Positions 43,927-53,126 of a stretch of 64,000 nucleotides of DNA are shown here, piece by piece. The number at the start of each line of letters is the position of its first letter. Position 1 is the stretch's first letter. A program made the translations under genes and the position numbers. Location: positions 124,001-188,000 of the forward strand of contig NZ_JHUW01000006.1 in assembly GCF_000619825.1 (NCBI RefSeq), in the 5' to 3' direction. The notes under the pieces are model-generated. The model was not told the origin of the DNA, did not search any database, and saw only the letters and a list, made by a program, of their open reading frames with translations. This DNA comes from Prevotella sp. MA2016 (lineage in GTDB: Bacteria > Bacteroidota > Bacteroidia > Bacteroidales > Bacteroidaceae).

Positions 43927-44413
43927 CCTTGAAATACTGGCGGACTGTGCGGCGAGCGATGCCTAAACGATATTCCACACGTTTGTAGTTCTCGCCTAAA
44001 TAGTCTGAAATCTCGCTTGCCTTCATACCACCATAGATATGAAGGCGATACACCTCTCTGCACTCTTCGGGCAGTCGGGCCATGCCGCGTTCCATTTGTT
44101 CAGTAATGTCGCGAATGGAATAGATGGAGTCGGCCAACAGTTCCTCGCTGCATACCTGACGGATGTAATGCTCGTAGTCGTTGATATGCGTGCGACGGCG
44201 ATAGAAATCAAAAATCAAGTTGCGTGCTGTGGTATAGACCAAGGCTGGCAGGGTTTGGTCGGAAATAAGTTTGGTGGAAGTGAGCAGATGCAGAAACGTG
44301 TTCTGTACCACGTCTTCTGCGTCTGCTCTTCCACCAAGACGAGTGCTGACGTAGGTCAGCAACTCGTCACGATGAGTAATGTAATAATTGGATATTAGTT
44401 GGTAATTATTCAT
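43919..44413 (-). CDS. ECF-type RNA polymerase sigma factor
   Basis: 164 residues. Region 2 (GGRADAEDVVQNTFLHLL...YTTARNLIFDFYRRR) and region 4 (ARLPEECREVYRLHIYGGMKASEISDYLGENYKRVEYRLGIARRTV) are both present. Its ATG overlaps the GH43 stop (ATGAATAA), so it is translated from the GPH transporter-GH43 message. No FecR-type anti-sigma factor or SusC gene is adjacent, which is unusual for Bacteroidota ECF factors. Confidence 0.92.
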   Translation of the reverse strand: MNNYQLISNYYITHRDELLTYVSTRLGGRADAEDVVQNTFLHLLTSTKLISDQTLPALVYTTARNLIFDFYRRRTHINDYEHYIRQVCSEELLADSIYSIRDITEQMERGMARLPEECREVYRLHIYGGMKASEISDYLGENYKRVEYRLGIARRTVRQYFKAI

Positions 44414-45410
44414 TCACTACCTTTTGAATGGTTCCATCCTCGTTGTAGAACAAGCGCTGCACTTTGAGCGAACGTAGATGGGTGATATCATTTGAAGGTA
44501 CGCAATCATGATAGAACAGGAACCACTCGCCCTTGTACTCTACGATAGAGTGATGGGTGGTCCAACCTACTACTGGATCCAGGATAACACCCTGATAGGT
44601 GAAAGGTCCATAAGGATTGTCGCCGATGCCATAGCACAGCATGTGGCTGTCGCCAGTTGAGTAGCTGAAATAGTACTTGCCGTTATATTTGTGCATCCAC
44701 GAAGCCTCGAAGAAGCGATGTGGGTCGCCAGCCTTCAGTGGCTGTCCGTCCTTATCTACTACCAGCACGCTGCGTGGTGCCTCGGCAAACTGCAGCACGT
44801 CGTCGCTCATCTTTACAACGAAGCTCGACAGGGCAGGTACGTCGGCAGGTGCAAACAGCTGTGTTTTCTTATCGGCAGCAGGCCCCAGGTCAACACCGCC
44901 TTCCTTCAGCAGCTGCTGAGGAGCCTGATACCACTGGAGCTGTCCGCCCCAAAGACCACCGAAGTAGCAGTAAATCTGGCCATCTTCGTCTTTAAATACA
45001 CTGGGGTCGATAGAGAACGAACCACGGATGGGCTGATCTTGGGGTACGAATGGACCTTCGGGCTTGTCGGCCACAGCCACACCAAGATGGAAAACACCAT
45101 TGTAGTCCTTAGCAGAGAAAATCAGGTAGTACTTACCATCCTTCTCCACACAGTCGTTGTCCCACATCTGTTTCTCTGCCCACTTCACGTCGGCAACATC
45201 CAGAATCTTGCCATAGTCGGTTACTTCACCATTCTCCACATCCTCCAATGAGATGACGTGATAATCCTTCATCTGGAAGTGCCCGCCATCATCATCGAAT
45301 GCAGCGCCAGCCTCCCAGTCGTGTGAGGGATATACATAAAGCTTACCATTAAACACATTAGCAGAAGGGTCTGCATAATAATCTTTCGGATAAAGATAGC
45401 GTGGTTTCAT
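44406..45410 (-). CDS. GH43 family glycoside hydrolase, cytoplasmic
   Basis: 334 residues from ATG 45410, without a signal peptide. Five-bladed propeller motifs: general base D14 in YYADPS, modulating D135 in SIDPSVF, and the general-acid Glu in HRFFEASW (about residue 227). GH43 members are arabinofuranosidases or xylosidases. Lack of a signal and pairing with the upstream GPH transporter indicate cleavage of imported short oligosaccharides. Followed with overlap by the ECF sigma gene. Confidence 0.92.
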   Translation of the reverse strand: MKPRYLYPKDYYADPSANVFNGKLYVYPSHDWEAGAAFDDDGGHFQMKDYHVISLEDVENGEVTDYGKILDVADVKWAEKQMWDNDCVEKDGKYYLIFSAKDYNGVFHLGVAVADKPEGPFVPQDQPIRGSFSIDPSVFKDEDGQIYCYFGGLWGGQLQWYQAPQQLLKEGGVDLGPAADKKTQLFAPADVPALSSFVVKMSDDVLQFAEAPRSVLVVDKDGQPLKAGDPHRFFEASWMHKYNGKYYFSYSTGDSHMLCYGIGDNPYGPFTYQGVILDPVVGWTTHHSIVEYKGEWFLFYHDCVPSNDITHLRSLKVQRLFYNEDGTIQKVVNE

Positions 45411-45429
45411 ATTTCTTAATTTTTTTTGA

Positions 45430-46875
45430 TTAAACATTATTTTGATTGGCAATTCTGCGGCGTGCCGCTAGTTCTGCCTGCATATTCTCATTATACTCTT
45501 TCGTGATAGGATAATAGTGGAGTGCTAAAACACCAACCATGAAGAGCATGGCCGGCACAACGCTCGAAACCAGTCGTATGCCCATGGTGGCACTCTCGTT
45601 CTGTATGGTGGTCTCGCCTCCTGATACATAGCCAAACATCGAGATGATGATACCAGCGATAGCGCCACCGAAGCCCAAACCTAACTTTAAGGCCAGTACG
45701 ATGCCTGAAAAACAGAATCCCGTGGCTCGGCGATGACTTTCGTATTCGATATGGTCGGCCACATCACCAATCATAGCCCACAGCAGTGGGATGGTGGGGG
45801 CATAAGCCAGTGAGCGCAGGAAGTTGATGAGGAAGAGCAATCCTACATCGGTAGGTTCTGGTATATAGAACAATGCCGTCAGGAAGGCTGTCATCGTGAG
45901 GCATACTTTGAAGGTGTTCTTCTTGCCGAATCTGTTGGCCAGATATTGCGACAGGCAGATGACGCCAGCAAACTGCACGATGGCACCCATCATATTGAAT
46001 GCCGAAAAGCCTACGGCATAGGTCTCATTAAAATTCAGGTTGATAAAATGTGACAGGAAATCGTAGAGCGATTTCTGATCTACATTATATTGGAAATAGA
46101 AGTTCATGGCCGATCCCCACATGGCTAATGTTACAAAGAGGGCGAATGTGAGCAGTGCCATCGCATTCCATGACACGCTTGAGAATGTATTCTTGATGTC
46201 CTCCCTCATGCTCACTTGTTGGCGTGGAGGTGGCTGGATGCGCTCTTTGGTAACGGCAAATGTGATGATGAAGAACACAAAGGCGATGCAAGCAAAGATA
46301 GCTATCGTGCACGACCATCCATGCTGCAATGAACTTCCTTCAGCGAAATGTTCAACCATCGGCAGCGTGAGGCCCTGCACCACGAACTGGGCAATTGTTA
46401 CCACCACGAATCGGATGGTGGTGATGCTGGTTCGTTCGCGAATGTCGCTTGTCATCACGCCTCCTAAAGAAGAATAAGGTATATTATTAAAAGAGTAGGC
46501 TGTCATCAGCAACACATAACTGATGGTTGCATAGATGGCTACCGAGCTTTTTTCATGGATGCCGGGATTATAGAATGCCAATATGTAAAACAGGCAGAAG
46601 GGGATGACGGTCCATAATATCCAAGGGCGGAATTTTCCCCATCGGGTATTGGTGTGGTCGGTCAGTAATCCCACGGCAGGGTCAACCACAATAGCTGAAA
46701 TGCTGGCAATCATCAGTACTGATCCTGCCAGTGCTCCGTTAAGGCCGAACACATCGGTGTAGAATTTCAACTGGAATATCATCATCATCTGGAACACCAG
46801 ATTTGCGGCGGCATCTCCTAAAGAATACCCCACCTTTTCCCCTAATGTTACTTGTTGTGACGATAATTTATTCAT
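45430..46875 (-). CDS. GPH-family (MelB-like) sugar:cation symporter
   Basis: 481 residues, 12 helices. Opening GEKVGYSLGDAAANLVFQ and the loop DPAVGLLTDHTNTRWGKFRPWIL are diagnostic of glycoside-pentoside-hexuronide symporters. It lies 20 bases before the cytoplasmic GH43 gene, so a xylo- or arabino-oligosaccharide is the likely cargo (inference). Confidence 0.93.
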   Translation of the reverse strand: MNKLSSQQVTLGEKVGYSLGDAAANLVFQMMMIFQLKFYTDVFGLNGALAGSVLMIASISAIVVDPAVGLLTDHTNTRWGKFRPWILWTVIPFCLFYILAFYNPGIHEKSSVAIYATISYVLLMTAYSFNNIPYSSLGGVMTSDIRERTSITTIRFVVVTIAQFVVQGLTLPMVEHFAEGSSLQHGWSCTIAIFACIAFVFFIITFAVTKERIQPPPRQQVSMREDIKNTFSSVSWNAMALLTFALFVTLAMWGSAMNFYFQYNVDQKSLYDFLSHFINLNFNETYAVGFSAFNMMGAIVQFAGVICLSQYLANRFGKKNTFKVCLTMTAFLTALFYIPEPTDVGLLFLINFLRSLAYAPTIPLLWAMIGDVADHIEYESHRRATGFCFSGIVLALKLGLGFGGAIAGIIISMFGYVSGGETTIQNESATMGIRLVSSVVPAMLFMVGVLALHYYPITKEYNENMQAELAARRRIANQNNV

Positions 46876-46898
46876 AACTGTTGTGACTAAAACTGCTG

Positions 46899-46906
46899 CA
46901 AAGGTA
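46899..46906 (-). promoter_or_regulatory. -7 box of the GPH-GH43-sigma operon
   Basis: Minus-strand TACCTTTG, 24 bases from the ATG. Confidence 0.6.
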
Positions 46907-47012
46907 GTGATTTTTTGCTTAGTTTATATTTTAATTTGTTACAGATGCTTTTCAAAATGTGTCATTGGCCAATAAAATATTGTATTTTAGAGGTTTCATC
47001 GTAGATTTTTCT

Positions 47013-47020
47013 TACTTTTG
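47013..47020 (+). promoter_or_regulatory. -7 box of the sialate O-acetylesterase-GPH operon
   Basis: TACTTTTG, 20 bases before the start at 47040; divergent from the neighbouring GPH promoter. Confidence 0.6.
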
Positions 47021-47039
47021 CAACATCAAATCAACATTT

Positions 47040-48992
47040 ATGAAGAAATTACTGTTTTTGTGCGCAACACTTTTCTGTTTATCAGTTGCCAATGCTAAAA
47101 TCTCAATGCCTAAGCTTTTTCAGTCGGGCATGGTTTTGCAGCGCGGCAAAGCTATACCTGTATGGGGCAAAGCCGCAGCTGGAGAGACCGTAACCATACG
47201 TTTTAACAAGAAAGAGTATCAGATTGTTGCCGATTCCAACGGAAAATGGCAGGTAAATCTGCCGAAAATGAAGGCTGGAGGCCCCTACAAAATGTGTGTA
47301 AACGACCTTGTCATTGATGATATTATGATAGGGGATGTCTGGTTGCTGTCAGGACAGTCGAATATTGATGTTACTATCGAGCGAGTTTACCCACAATATA
47401 CCGATGAAATCGACAATTTTGAAAATTCTCAGATCCGAATGTTTCGTGTTCAGAACGAAATAAGCACCCATGGTGTGAAGGATGATATCCGGGCTACCAG
47501 TATCAACTGGAAACCTGTCAACAAGCAAAATGCTTGGCTCTTTTCGGCAGCAGGCTATTTCCTGGGCAAGCGTATGTACGAGAAAAACAAGGTGGCTCAG
47601 GGTGTCATTGTGAACAGCTGGGGTGGCACACCCATTGAAGCATGGATTAGTGAAGACTCGCTGAAAGCCGACTATCCGATGCTCATCAAGAAGTTGCGAT
47701 TATATCAGAGTGATGATTATGTGAGGGCACAGATGCAGGCCAATGGCGCAGTAAACCGCCAGTGGGAACAACTGCTCAAAGAGAGCGATGCCGATTATGC
47801 TGCCAGCGATGTTGATGATGCAGCTTGGGAGCAGATTAACCAGAACAACTGGACCTGGCGTGGTACAGGCACCGTTTGGTTGCGCCAGCATATCCAGATA
47901 GACAAAGCACATGCCGGCAAACCAGCCCGATTGCTGTTGGGAACCCTGTTTGATCGCGATGAAACCTACCTAAATGGAAAATTAATCGGTCAGACGGGCT
48001 ACCAGTATCCCCCACGACGCTACGACATACCTGAGGGTGTGCTGCGTGAAGGCGATAATGTGATAGCTGTGCGCTTTATCAATAAATACGGACTTGTACA
48101 TTTTATCCCCGAAAAGCCCTACATGCTCTGCTTTGGCGATGATCGTTTCTCGCAGAACCCTATGCCAAAGGATGTGTTGCCTTTGAGCAGTCAGTGGAAG
48201 ATGCATGAAGGCGTTAGGATGCCCCAGTGCCCTGGTGGCGATGTTTCGTTGCAGAATTTGCCAACCACGCTTTATAATGCCGTTTTATATCCGTTGGCGC
48301 CTTACGCCATCAGTGGCATTGTGTGGTATCAAGGGGAGTCGAATACGGGCAATCCCGATCCTTATTCTGATTATCTGAGAAAACTGATGGGTAGTTGGCG
48401 TGCCTGCTGGCAGGAGCCCGAGTTGCCGTTTGTGATTGTACAGCTGGCCAACTACGACGGACGTCAGCAGACGGCATTCCCACGCCCCATCCTCCCAGAG
48501 GTGGCACCTGGCAACAGTGGTTGGGCTGAGTTGCGCGAAGCTCAGCGCATAGTAGCAGCTGCTGACGCCAGAGCCGAACTGGCTGTTATCAACGATCTGG
48601 GCGAGACCGTAGATATCCATCCTTTGCGTAAAAGGGAGGTGGCCGAGCGTATAGCCCTCTGCATTGAGCGACTCCTATATAATAAGAAAGTAAAATTGTC
48701 GCCTGAGGTGGTTTCAGCCGAGGTTCACGAGGGTAAGATTGTGCTCACCCTCGATCAGCCCGTGCAGTCGGGCAAGCTATTCACCTTCGAGGTGGCTGGC
48801 GCAGATGGCAAATATGTTAATGCGACAGCCACTGCCGACGGAAATAGAATATCTATTCTCTCACCTCTCAGTTCTCACCTCTCACCTCTTTCCATCCGCT
48901 ATGCTTGGAAAGACAATCCCCTGCAGGCCAATGTACGTTCGCTCTCAGGTCTGCCTATGAGTTCATTTGAATTACGAATCAATAATAATTAA
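47040..48992 (+). CDS. Sialate O-acetylesterase-like SGNH carbohydrate esterase, secreted
   Basis: 650 residues from ATG 47040 (signal MKKLLFLCATLFCLSVANA). SGNH features: nucleophile Ser in LLSGQSNIDV, block with VWYQGESNTG, and catalytic DxxH in DIHPLRKREVAER. A galactose-binding-like insert (WTWRGTGTVWLRQHIQID...LFDRDETYLNGKLIG) splits the domain, as is usual in this family. It removes acetyl groups from sugars such as sialic acid or xylan. A low-complexity TCACCT stretch encodes ILSPLSSHLSPLS near residue 610. Followed by a second GPH transporter. Confidence 0.9.
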   Translation: MKKLLFLCATLFCLSVANAKISMPKLFQSGMVLQRGKAIPVWGKAAAGETVTIRFNKKEYQIVADSNGKWQVNLPKMKAGGPYKMCVNDLVIDDIMIGDVWLLSGQSNIDVTIERVYPQYTDEIDNFENSQIRMFRVQNEISTHGVKDDIRATSINWKPVNKQNAWLFSAAGYFLGKRMYEKNKVAQGVIVNSWGGTPIEAWISEDSLKADYPMLIKKLRLYQSDDYVRAQMQANGAVNRQWEQLLKESDADYAASDVDDAAWEQINQNNWTWRGTGTVWLRQHIQIDKAHAGKPARLLLGTLFDRDETYLNGKLIGQTGYQYPPRRYDIPEGVLREGDNVIAVRFINKYGLVHFIPEKPYMLCFGDDRFSQNPMPKDVLPLSSQWKMHEGVRMPQCPGGDVSLQNLPTTLYNAVLYPLAPYAISGIVWYQGESNTGNPDPYSDYLRKLMGSWRACWQEPELPFVIVQLANYDGRQQTAFPRPILPEVAPGNSGWAELREAQRIVAAADARAELAVINDLGETVDIHPLRKREVAERIALCIERLLYNKKVKLSPEVVSAEVHEGKIVLTLDQPVQSGKLFTFEVAGADGKYVNATATADGNRISILSPLSSHLSPLSIRYAWKDNPLQANVRSLSGLPMSSFELRINNN

Positions 48993-49008
48993 TAACTAAT
49001 AAATTTTT

Positions 49009-50400
49009 ATGAGTACAACTAACGAAACCAAAGGCTTCTACAAGCTATCATGGCTCCAGCGCATCGGTTACGGATCGGGCGACCTGGCGCAGAACCTGAT
49101 TTTCCAGACCGTAGCATGTTATCTCATGCTCTATCTGACAACTGTATTGAAGATTAATCCTGCTTTCGTAAGTGGATTGATTCTCTCTGTTCGTCTTATC
49201 GACTGTTTCTGGAGTCCTGTAGTAGGACGTTATATCGATAATCGCAATCCTAAGTTAGGTAAGTATCGTTCTTATCTGCTTTATGGCGGTATCCCCCTTA
49301 CTGTGGCAGCCTGCCTGCTGATGTTGCCCCAGGCCTCTACCTGGTCGCCTAGCTTGAAGCTTATCTATGCCACCGTCAGCTATACTGTGCTCAGTATGAT
49401 CTATTCGGTAGTGAATATCCCTTATGGCTCTATCATGGCCAGCATGACCCGCGATAATGATGAGGTATTGAAGCTCACCTCTACCCGTATGGTATGCGCC
49501 AACATCGGTCAGATTGTTGTTCAGGCTGGTTTCCCCATCGGTCTTGCTATGGTTGCTCATACCATGATCGACTGGAATCAGGCCATCTTCATGGCCATTG
49601 GTACCATTCCTGCCTTCGTCATCCTGCCTTCTCTGCCATTCCTCAAGAAGTTGTTTGGCAAGAAAGGCCTTTACTATCTGTTGCTTTCTATCGGCTTCAT
49701 TGGTTTTGTTATCCTGTTCACCATCGGTAAGTTCTTCGATGTGAATAGTGCTAACACCATTGTGCAGACTGCCAAGGTGATGACAGGTGTAGGTTTGTTG
49801 GTTGGCTCGCTGATGTGGGCACTTGTACCCGAGGTTATCACAGAGGCAGAGTATCGTACAGGCAACCGTCCTGCAGCAACCGTGAATGCGCTGGCAGGTG
49901 TAGCCTTCAAGGCTGGTTTCTCTATTGCTGGTTGGATTACACCACTGGTGATGGGTATGATTGGTTTCGACCTGGCCAGCGAGGAGTCGGCACTGCCTAC
50001 TGATCCTTTCGCTTGGTTCACAGTCACTTGTGTGTTTGCCATCGTAGGTTTTGTGCTGCTGCTTTATTGCTTCACAGGTTGTAAGGAGCGCATCGCCACC
50101 ACACCCGAGAAGCCCGTTAGCTATGGCGAGATGTTTGCCGAGTTTAAGGCCAACAAGTGCTTGCAGTTGGTGCTCAGCATCTTTGTAACGGTATTCCTGG
50201 CTTCGTTTATCAGCGCACCAGTAAATGCTTATTACACCCATCTGGCCGAGTATTCAACTACCGCTCAGAATGCCATTCTGTGGTTCACATGTATTATCCC
50301 AGCCGCCCTTTTGATTGTTGTGGGATGCCTTATTTATAAGTATCCACTTACAGATGAGCGCCTCGACGAGATCAATAAGGAGATTGAGGCTCGCGGATAA
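49009..50400 (+). CDS. GPH-family (MelB-like) sugar:cation symporter
   Basis: 463 residues, 12 helices, with RIGYGSGDLAQNLIFQ at the N-terminus and RLIDCFWSPVVGRYIDNRNPKLGKYRSYLL after TM2. It follows the esterase gene by 16 bases, so it probably imports the deacetylated sugar released outside. It is distinct from the GPH protein at 45430-46875. Confidence 0.93.
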   Translation: MSTTNETKGFYKLSWLQRIGYGSGDLAQNLIFQTVACYLMLYLTTVLKINPAFVSGLILSVRLIDCFWSPVVGRYIDNRNPKLGKYRSYLLYGGIPLTVAACLLMLPQASTWSPSLKLIYATVSYTVLSMIYSVVNIPYGSIMASMTRDNDEVLKLTSTRMVCANIGQIVVQAGFPIGLAMVAHTMIDWNQAIFMAIGTIPAFVILPSLPFLKKLFGKKGLYYLLLSIGFIGFVILFTIGKFFDVNSANTIVQTAKVMTGVGLLVGSLMWALVPEVITEAEYRTGNRPAATVNALAGVAFKAGFSIAGWITPLVMGMIGFDLASEESALPTDPFAWFTVTCVFAIVGFVLLLYCFTGCKERIATTPEKPVSYGEMFAEFKANKCLQLVLSIFVTVFLASFISAPVNAYYTHLAEYSTTAQNAILWFTCIIPAALLIVVGCLIYKYPLTDERLDEINKEIEARG

Positions 50401-50436
50401 AAGCATTGTGTTTACGTAATATTTTGAAGTAATAAC

Positions 50437-50467
50437 TTGCAAATTCCAATCTTTTTCCGTATCTTTG
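50437..50467 (+). promoter_or_regulatory. Promoter of the SpoIIE-phosphatase operon
   Basis: TATCTTTG (50460-50467) with TTGC starting at 50437, 20-base spacing; leader about 25 bases. Confidence 0.7.
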
Positions 50468-50496
50468 CCCACAAGAATTAATAATCGGGCAGTAGA

Positions 50497-52560
50497 ATGG
50501 GCCAAAGTACGTGGAAACTACTAGCTTGTTTCTCACTGGTTGTCGTACTCTTGTTAGCATGCGGAGAACGGGAAGAAACAGGATTAGCAAAAGATACAGC
50601 CGACGGATTAGTCCTTGATGCTTACAAGCAGAAGGACTATCCGTTGTTATTCTCTCTAGCCGATAGTTTGGAGAAGACAGGCGAACTATCGAGCATTGAG
50701 GCCTACTACTGGCGTGGCTATGCCAGCGATCGTGAAGGCAAGAAGCGTGCTGCTGAGTTTTATTGGAAGAAAGCAGAAGGCGAGTTGAAGGATGTCAGCG
50801 ACCCTCACCAGGTGGGATATTACGCCAAGACGGCCAGTCGCCTGGCTAATCTGCTCAATCTGAAAGGCGACTACGATGGCTCGCTGAAAGAAGCTATTGC
50901 TGCAGCCGAAAAGCTGGAAGAGCTGGGTTGCGACACTACTACCGACTATATTAATCTGTTAGTTTTCATCGGCTGTGGTCAGGCGCGCTTCCCCCGTATG
51001 GAGGATGCCACTAAGAAATCCTTCAGGCGTGCTTTCTCCAAACATATCGATCATATCAATGCTTCGCCTACCGAGGAGTCGTACAAGGGCGCCATTGCCG
51101 GCGTTGTTAACATGGCTTACTCAAGCAATGCCACCCATCTGTATGACGAGGGGTTGTATTGGTGTGAGCGTTATAGCGAGCTGGTGAACCAATACGAAGG
51201 TGCCTTTGGCGATGACGAGACCTATCTCGACAAGCAGCGCGCCCGTGTCAATATCTATCGTGCCACAGCGCTGGCCAACCTGGGGCGCCAGCAGGAGTCG
51301 CTTACTGCCTACAACGAGTTTAAGAACACGAAGTTCAGTAAGAGTCCAGAAGGCGTGTTCGATGCCGGCGAATATTTCATCAAAGCCCGCCGATGGCAAG
51401 AGGCCGCCGATTGTTTCCAACGTCTCGACGAACTGGTGAACCTCTACCACATGGAGTTCTCGTTTGACAACATCCAGACCTACTTCCTGAAGAAATACGA
51501 GGCCAACCTGATGGCAGGGCGCAAAGACTCTGTTTATGCCATCAGCACCTATATCTGCGACTCGCTCAGCGCAGCCATCGACCGTTCCAGAGTTGACGAT
51601 GCAGCCGAGCTGGCCACCATCTACGACACGCAGCAGAAGGAGACACAGATAGCCGCGCAAGAGGCTTCGATACTGCGTGAGCGCCAGATTGCCGCTATCA
51701 TCACACTCTTCCTTATCACAGGTTTCTTTGTGGCTTATATGCTCTACAAGCAGAAGTCAACCATCAAGTTGTCGAAAGCGCATGAGGAGTTGAAGGAAGC
51801 CTATAGTCAGTTGGAGGAGACCACATCCGCCAAGGAGCGCATCGAGAGCGAACTGCGCATCGCGCGCCATATCCAGATGTCGATGGTGCCCAGCGAGTTT
51901 CCACAGCATGACGCCTTTGAACTCTATGCCTCGATGACAGCAGCCAAAGAGGTGGGTGGCGACCTGTATGATTATCTCATCATTGGCGACAACCTGTGCT
52001 TCTGTGTGGGCGATGTATCGGGCAAGGGAGTGCCTGCCGCCCTCTTCATGGCGCAGGTGATCCGTTTGTTCCGAGCCATGGTGAAGCGCCACTACACGCC
52101 AGCCAAGATAGCAACCGAACTGAATGCAGAGTTGACCGAACATAACGAAGACGGCATGTTTATCACCATGTTTATTGGCATGGTTCATCTGCCCACAGGC
52201 CGACTAGATTTCTGTAATGCCGGCCATAATCCCCCCGTGCTGGGCAATGGCAGTGAGAGTCATTTCCTGGAGATGGAGCCCAATGCGCCTATCGGATTAT
52301 GGGAGGGACTGACCTATACTGGCGAATCCATTGATGACATCCGCAATAAACTGTTGTTTGTTTATAGCGATGGTCTGAACGAGGCAGAGAATCTTCAGCA
52401 AGAGCAGTTTGGCGACGACAGCTTGTTGGCTATGATCAAACGTTCCAGCGAGCTGACGCCCCGTCAGGTGGTAAAAGCCTTGAAGAACGAGGTGGAGCGC
52501 CATCGCGACGGTGCAGAGCCAAACGACGACTTTACCCTGCTTTGTCTGCGTGTGAAATAG
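50497..52560 (+). CDS. TPR lipoprotein-type sensor with cytoplasmic SpoIIE/PP2C phosphatase
   Basis: 687 residues. Lipobox-like signal (VVVLLLACGE), about 330 residues of TPR-like helices (periplasmic), one membrane helix (AAIITLFLITGFFVAYML, about 388-405), a short coiled coil (LSKAHEELKEAYSQLEET), then a SpoIIE/RsbU phosphatase domain from about 450: MSMVPSEFP, KEVGGDLYDY, CVGDVSGKGVPAALFMA, CNAGHNPP, LLFVYSDGLNEAEN. Metal-binding Asp residues are in place. Such proteins dephosphorylate anti-sigma-antagonists (STAS) and oppose RsbW-type kinases; an RsbW-like domain occurs at the end of the MATE protein 8 kb downstream. Confidence 0.92.
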   Translation: MGQSTWKLLACFSLVVVLLLACGEREETGLAKDTADGLVLDAYKQKDYPLLFSLADSLEKTGELSSIEAYYWRGYASDREGKKRAAEFYWKKAEGELKDVSDPHQVGYYAKTASRLANLLNLKGDYDGSLKEAIAAAEKLEELGCDTTTDYINLLVFIGCGQARFPRMEDATKKSFRRAFSKHIDHINASPTEESYKGAIAGVVNMAYSSNATHLYDEGLYWCERYSELVNQYEGAFGDDETYLDKQRARVNIYRATALANLGRQQESLTAYNEFKNTKFSKSPEGVFDAGEYFIKARRWQEAADCFQRLDELVNLYHMEFSFDNIQTYFLKKYEANLMAGRKDSVYAISTYICDSLSAAIDRSRVDDAAELATIYDTQQKETQIAAQEASILRERQIAAIITLFLITGFFVAYMLYKQKSTIKLSKAHEELKEAYSQLEETTSAKERIESELRIARHIQMSMVPSEFPQHDAFELYASMTAAKEVGGDLYDYLIIGDNLCFCVGDVSGKGVPAALFMAQVIRLFRAMVKRHYTPAKIATELNAELTEHNEDGMFITMFIGMVHLPTGRLDFCNAGHNPPVLGNGSESHFLEMEPNAPIGLWEGLTYTGESIDDIRNKLLFVYSDGLNEAENLQQEQFGDDSLLAMIKRSSELTPRQVVKALKNEVERHRDGAEPNDDFTLLCLRVK

Positions 52561-52579
52561 TTTTTTTATTATATCCGAT

Positions 52580-53119
52580 ATGAAGAATTTGAAATATTAT
52601 TGTGTGATATCCATGCTAGCGCTGTGCGCTCAGTCCGTCCAGGCTCAGCAAGAGGAATTGGTGCGTAATGGTGATTTCGAGCTTAACGCTCGTGTGGAGC
52701 GTGGCACTCAGGCCACCACAGCTTGGGATGCTGCCAAGCCAGTAGTAGTGGTGCATGTTGATCCTATCAGTCAGGATAATCCCAACTATGCCGTCATAGC
52801 TTCCGACACTATCTATAATGAGGGTTTTGATGGCATCAGTATAACTGAGGGTGCAAACTACGATTTCTCTGTCAGCCTGCGTCTTATTCCCGCTCTTCGC
52901 GAGGAGGAGCGTACCACAGGCAGCAAGCAGCTTATCATCCGATTGGTGGATGAGAGCGGCAAGTCATTGGCCGAAGCCACCATCCTGGCTCAAGGCAACC
53001 AGTGGCAGCACTACAGTGCCCAGTTGGCAGCCTGTGCCTCATGTGAAAAGGCCAGATTGGCTATCGAGGGTATTGGCAATGAAAAAATAGCAATAGATAA
53101 GGTAAGTCTGAAAAAATAA
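52580..53119 (+). CDS. Secreted beta-sandwich protein, unknown
   Basis: 179 residues with a signal peptide (cleavage near VQAQ). The mature N-terminus LVRNGDFELN and end IAIDKVSLKK match the layout of carbohydrate-binding galactose-binding-fold modules (CBM4/9-like). No catalytic motif. Between the SpoIIE phosphatase and the nucleoside kinase genes, with 19-base and 7-base gaps, so probably co-transcribed. Ligand unknown. Confidence 0.65.
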   Translation: MKNLKYYCVISMLALCAQSVQAQQEELVRNGDFELNARVERGTQATTAWDAAKPVVVVHVDPISQDNPNYAVIASDTIYNEGFDGISITEGANYDFSVSLRLIPALREEERTTGSKQLIIRLVDESGKSLAEATILAQGNQWQHYSAQLAACASCEKARLAIEGIGNEKIAIDKVSLKK

Positions 53120-53126
53120 TCATATC

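Noticed and set aside
49255..50241. 328-codon minus-strand frame inside the GPH transporter
   Set aside because: Antisense shadow; polar and His/Gln-rich, as expected for the complement of a membrane protein gene.
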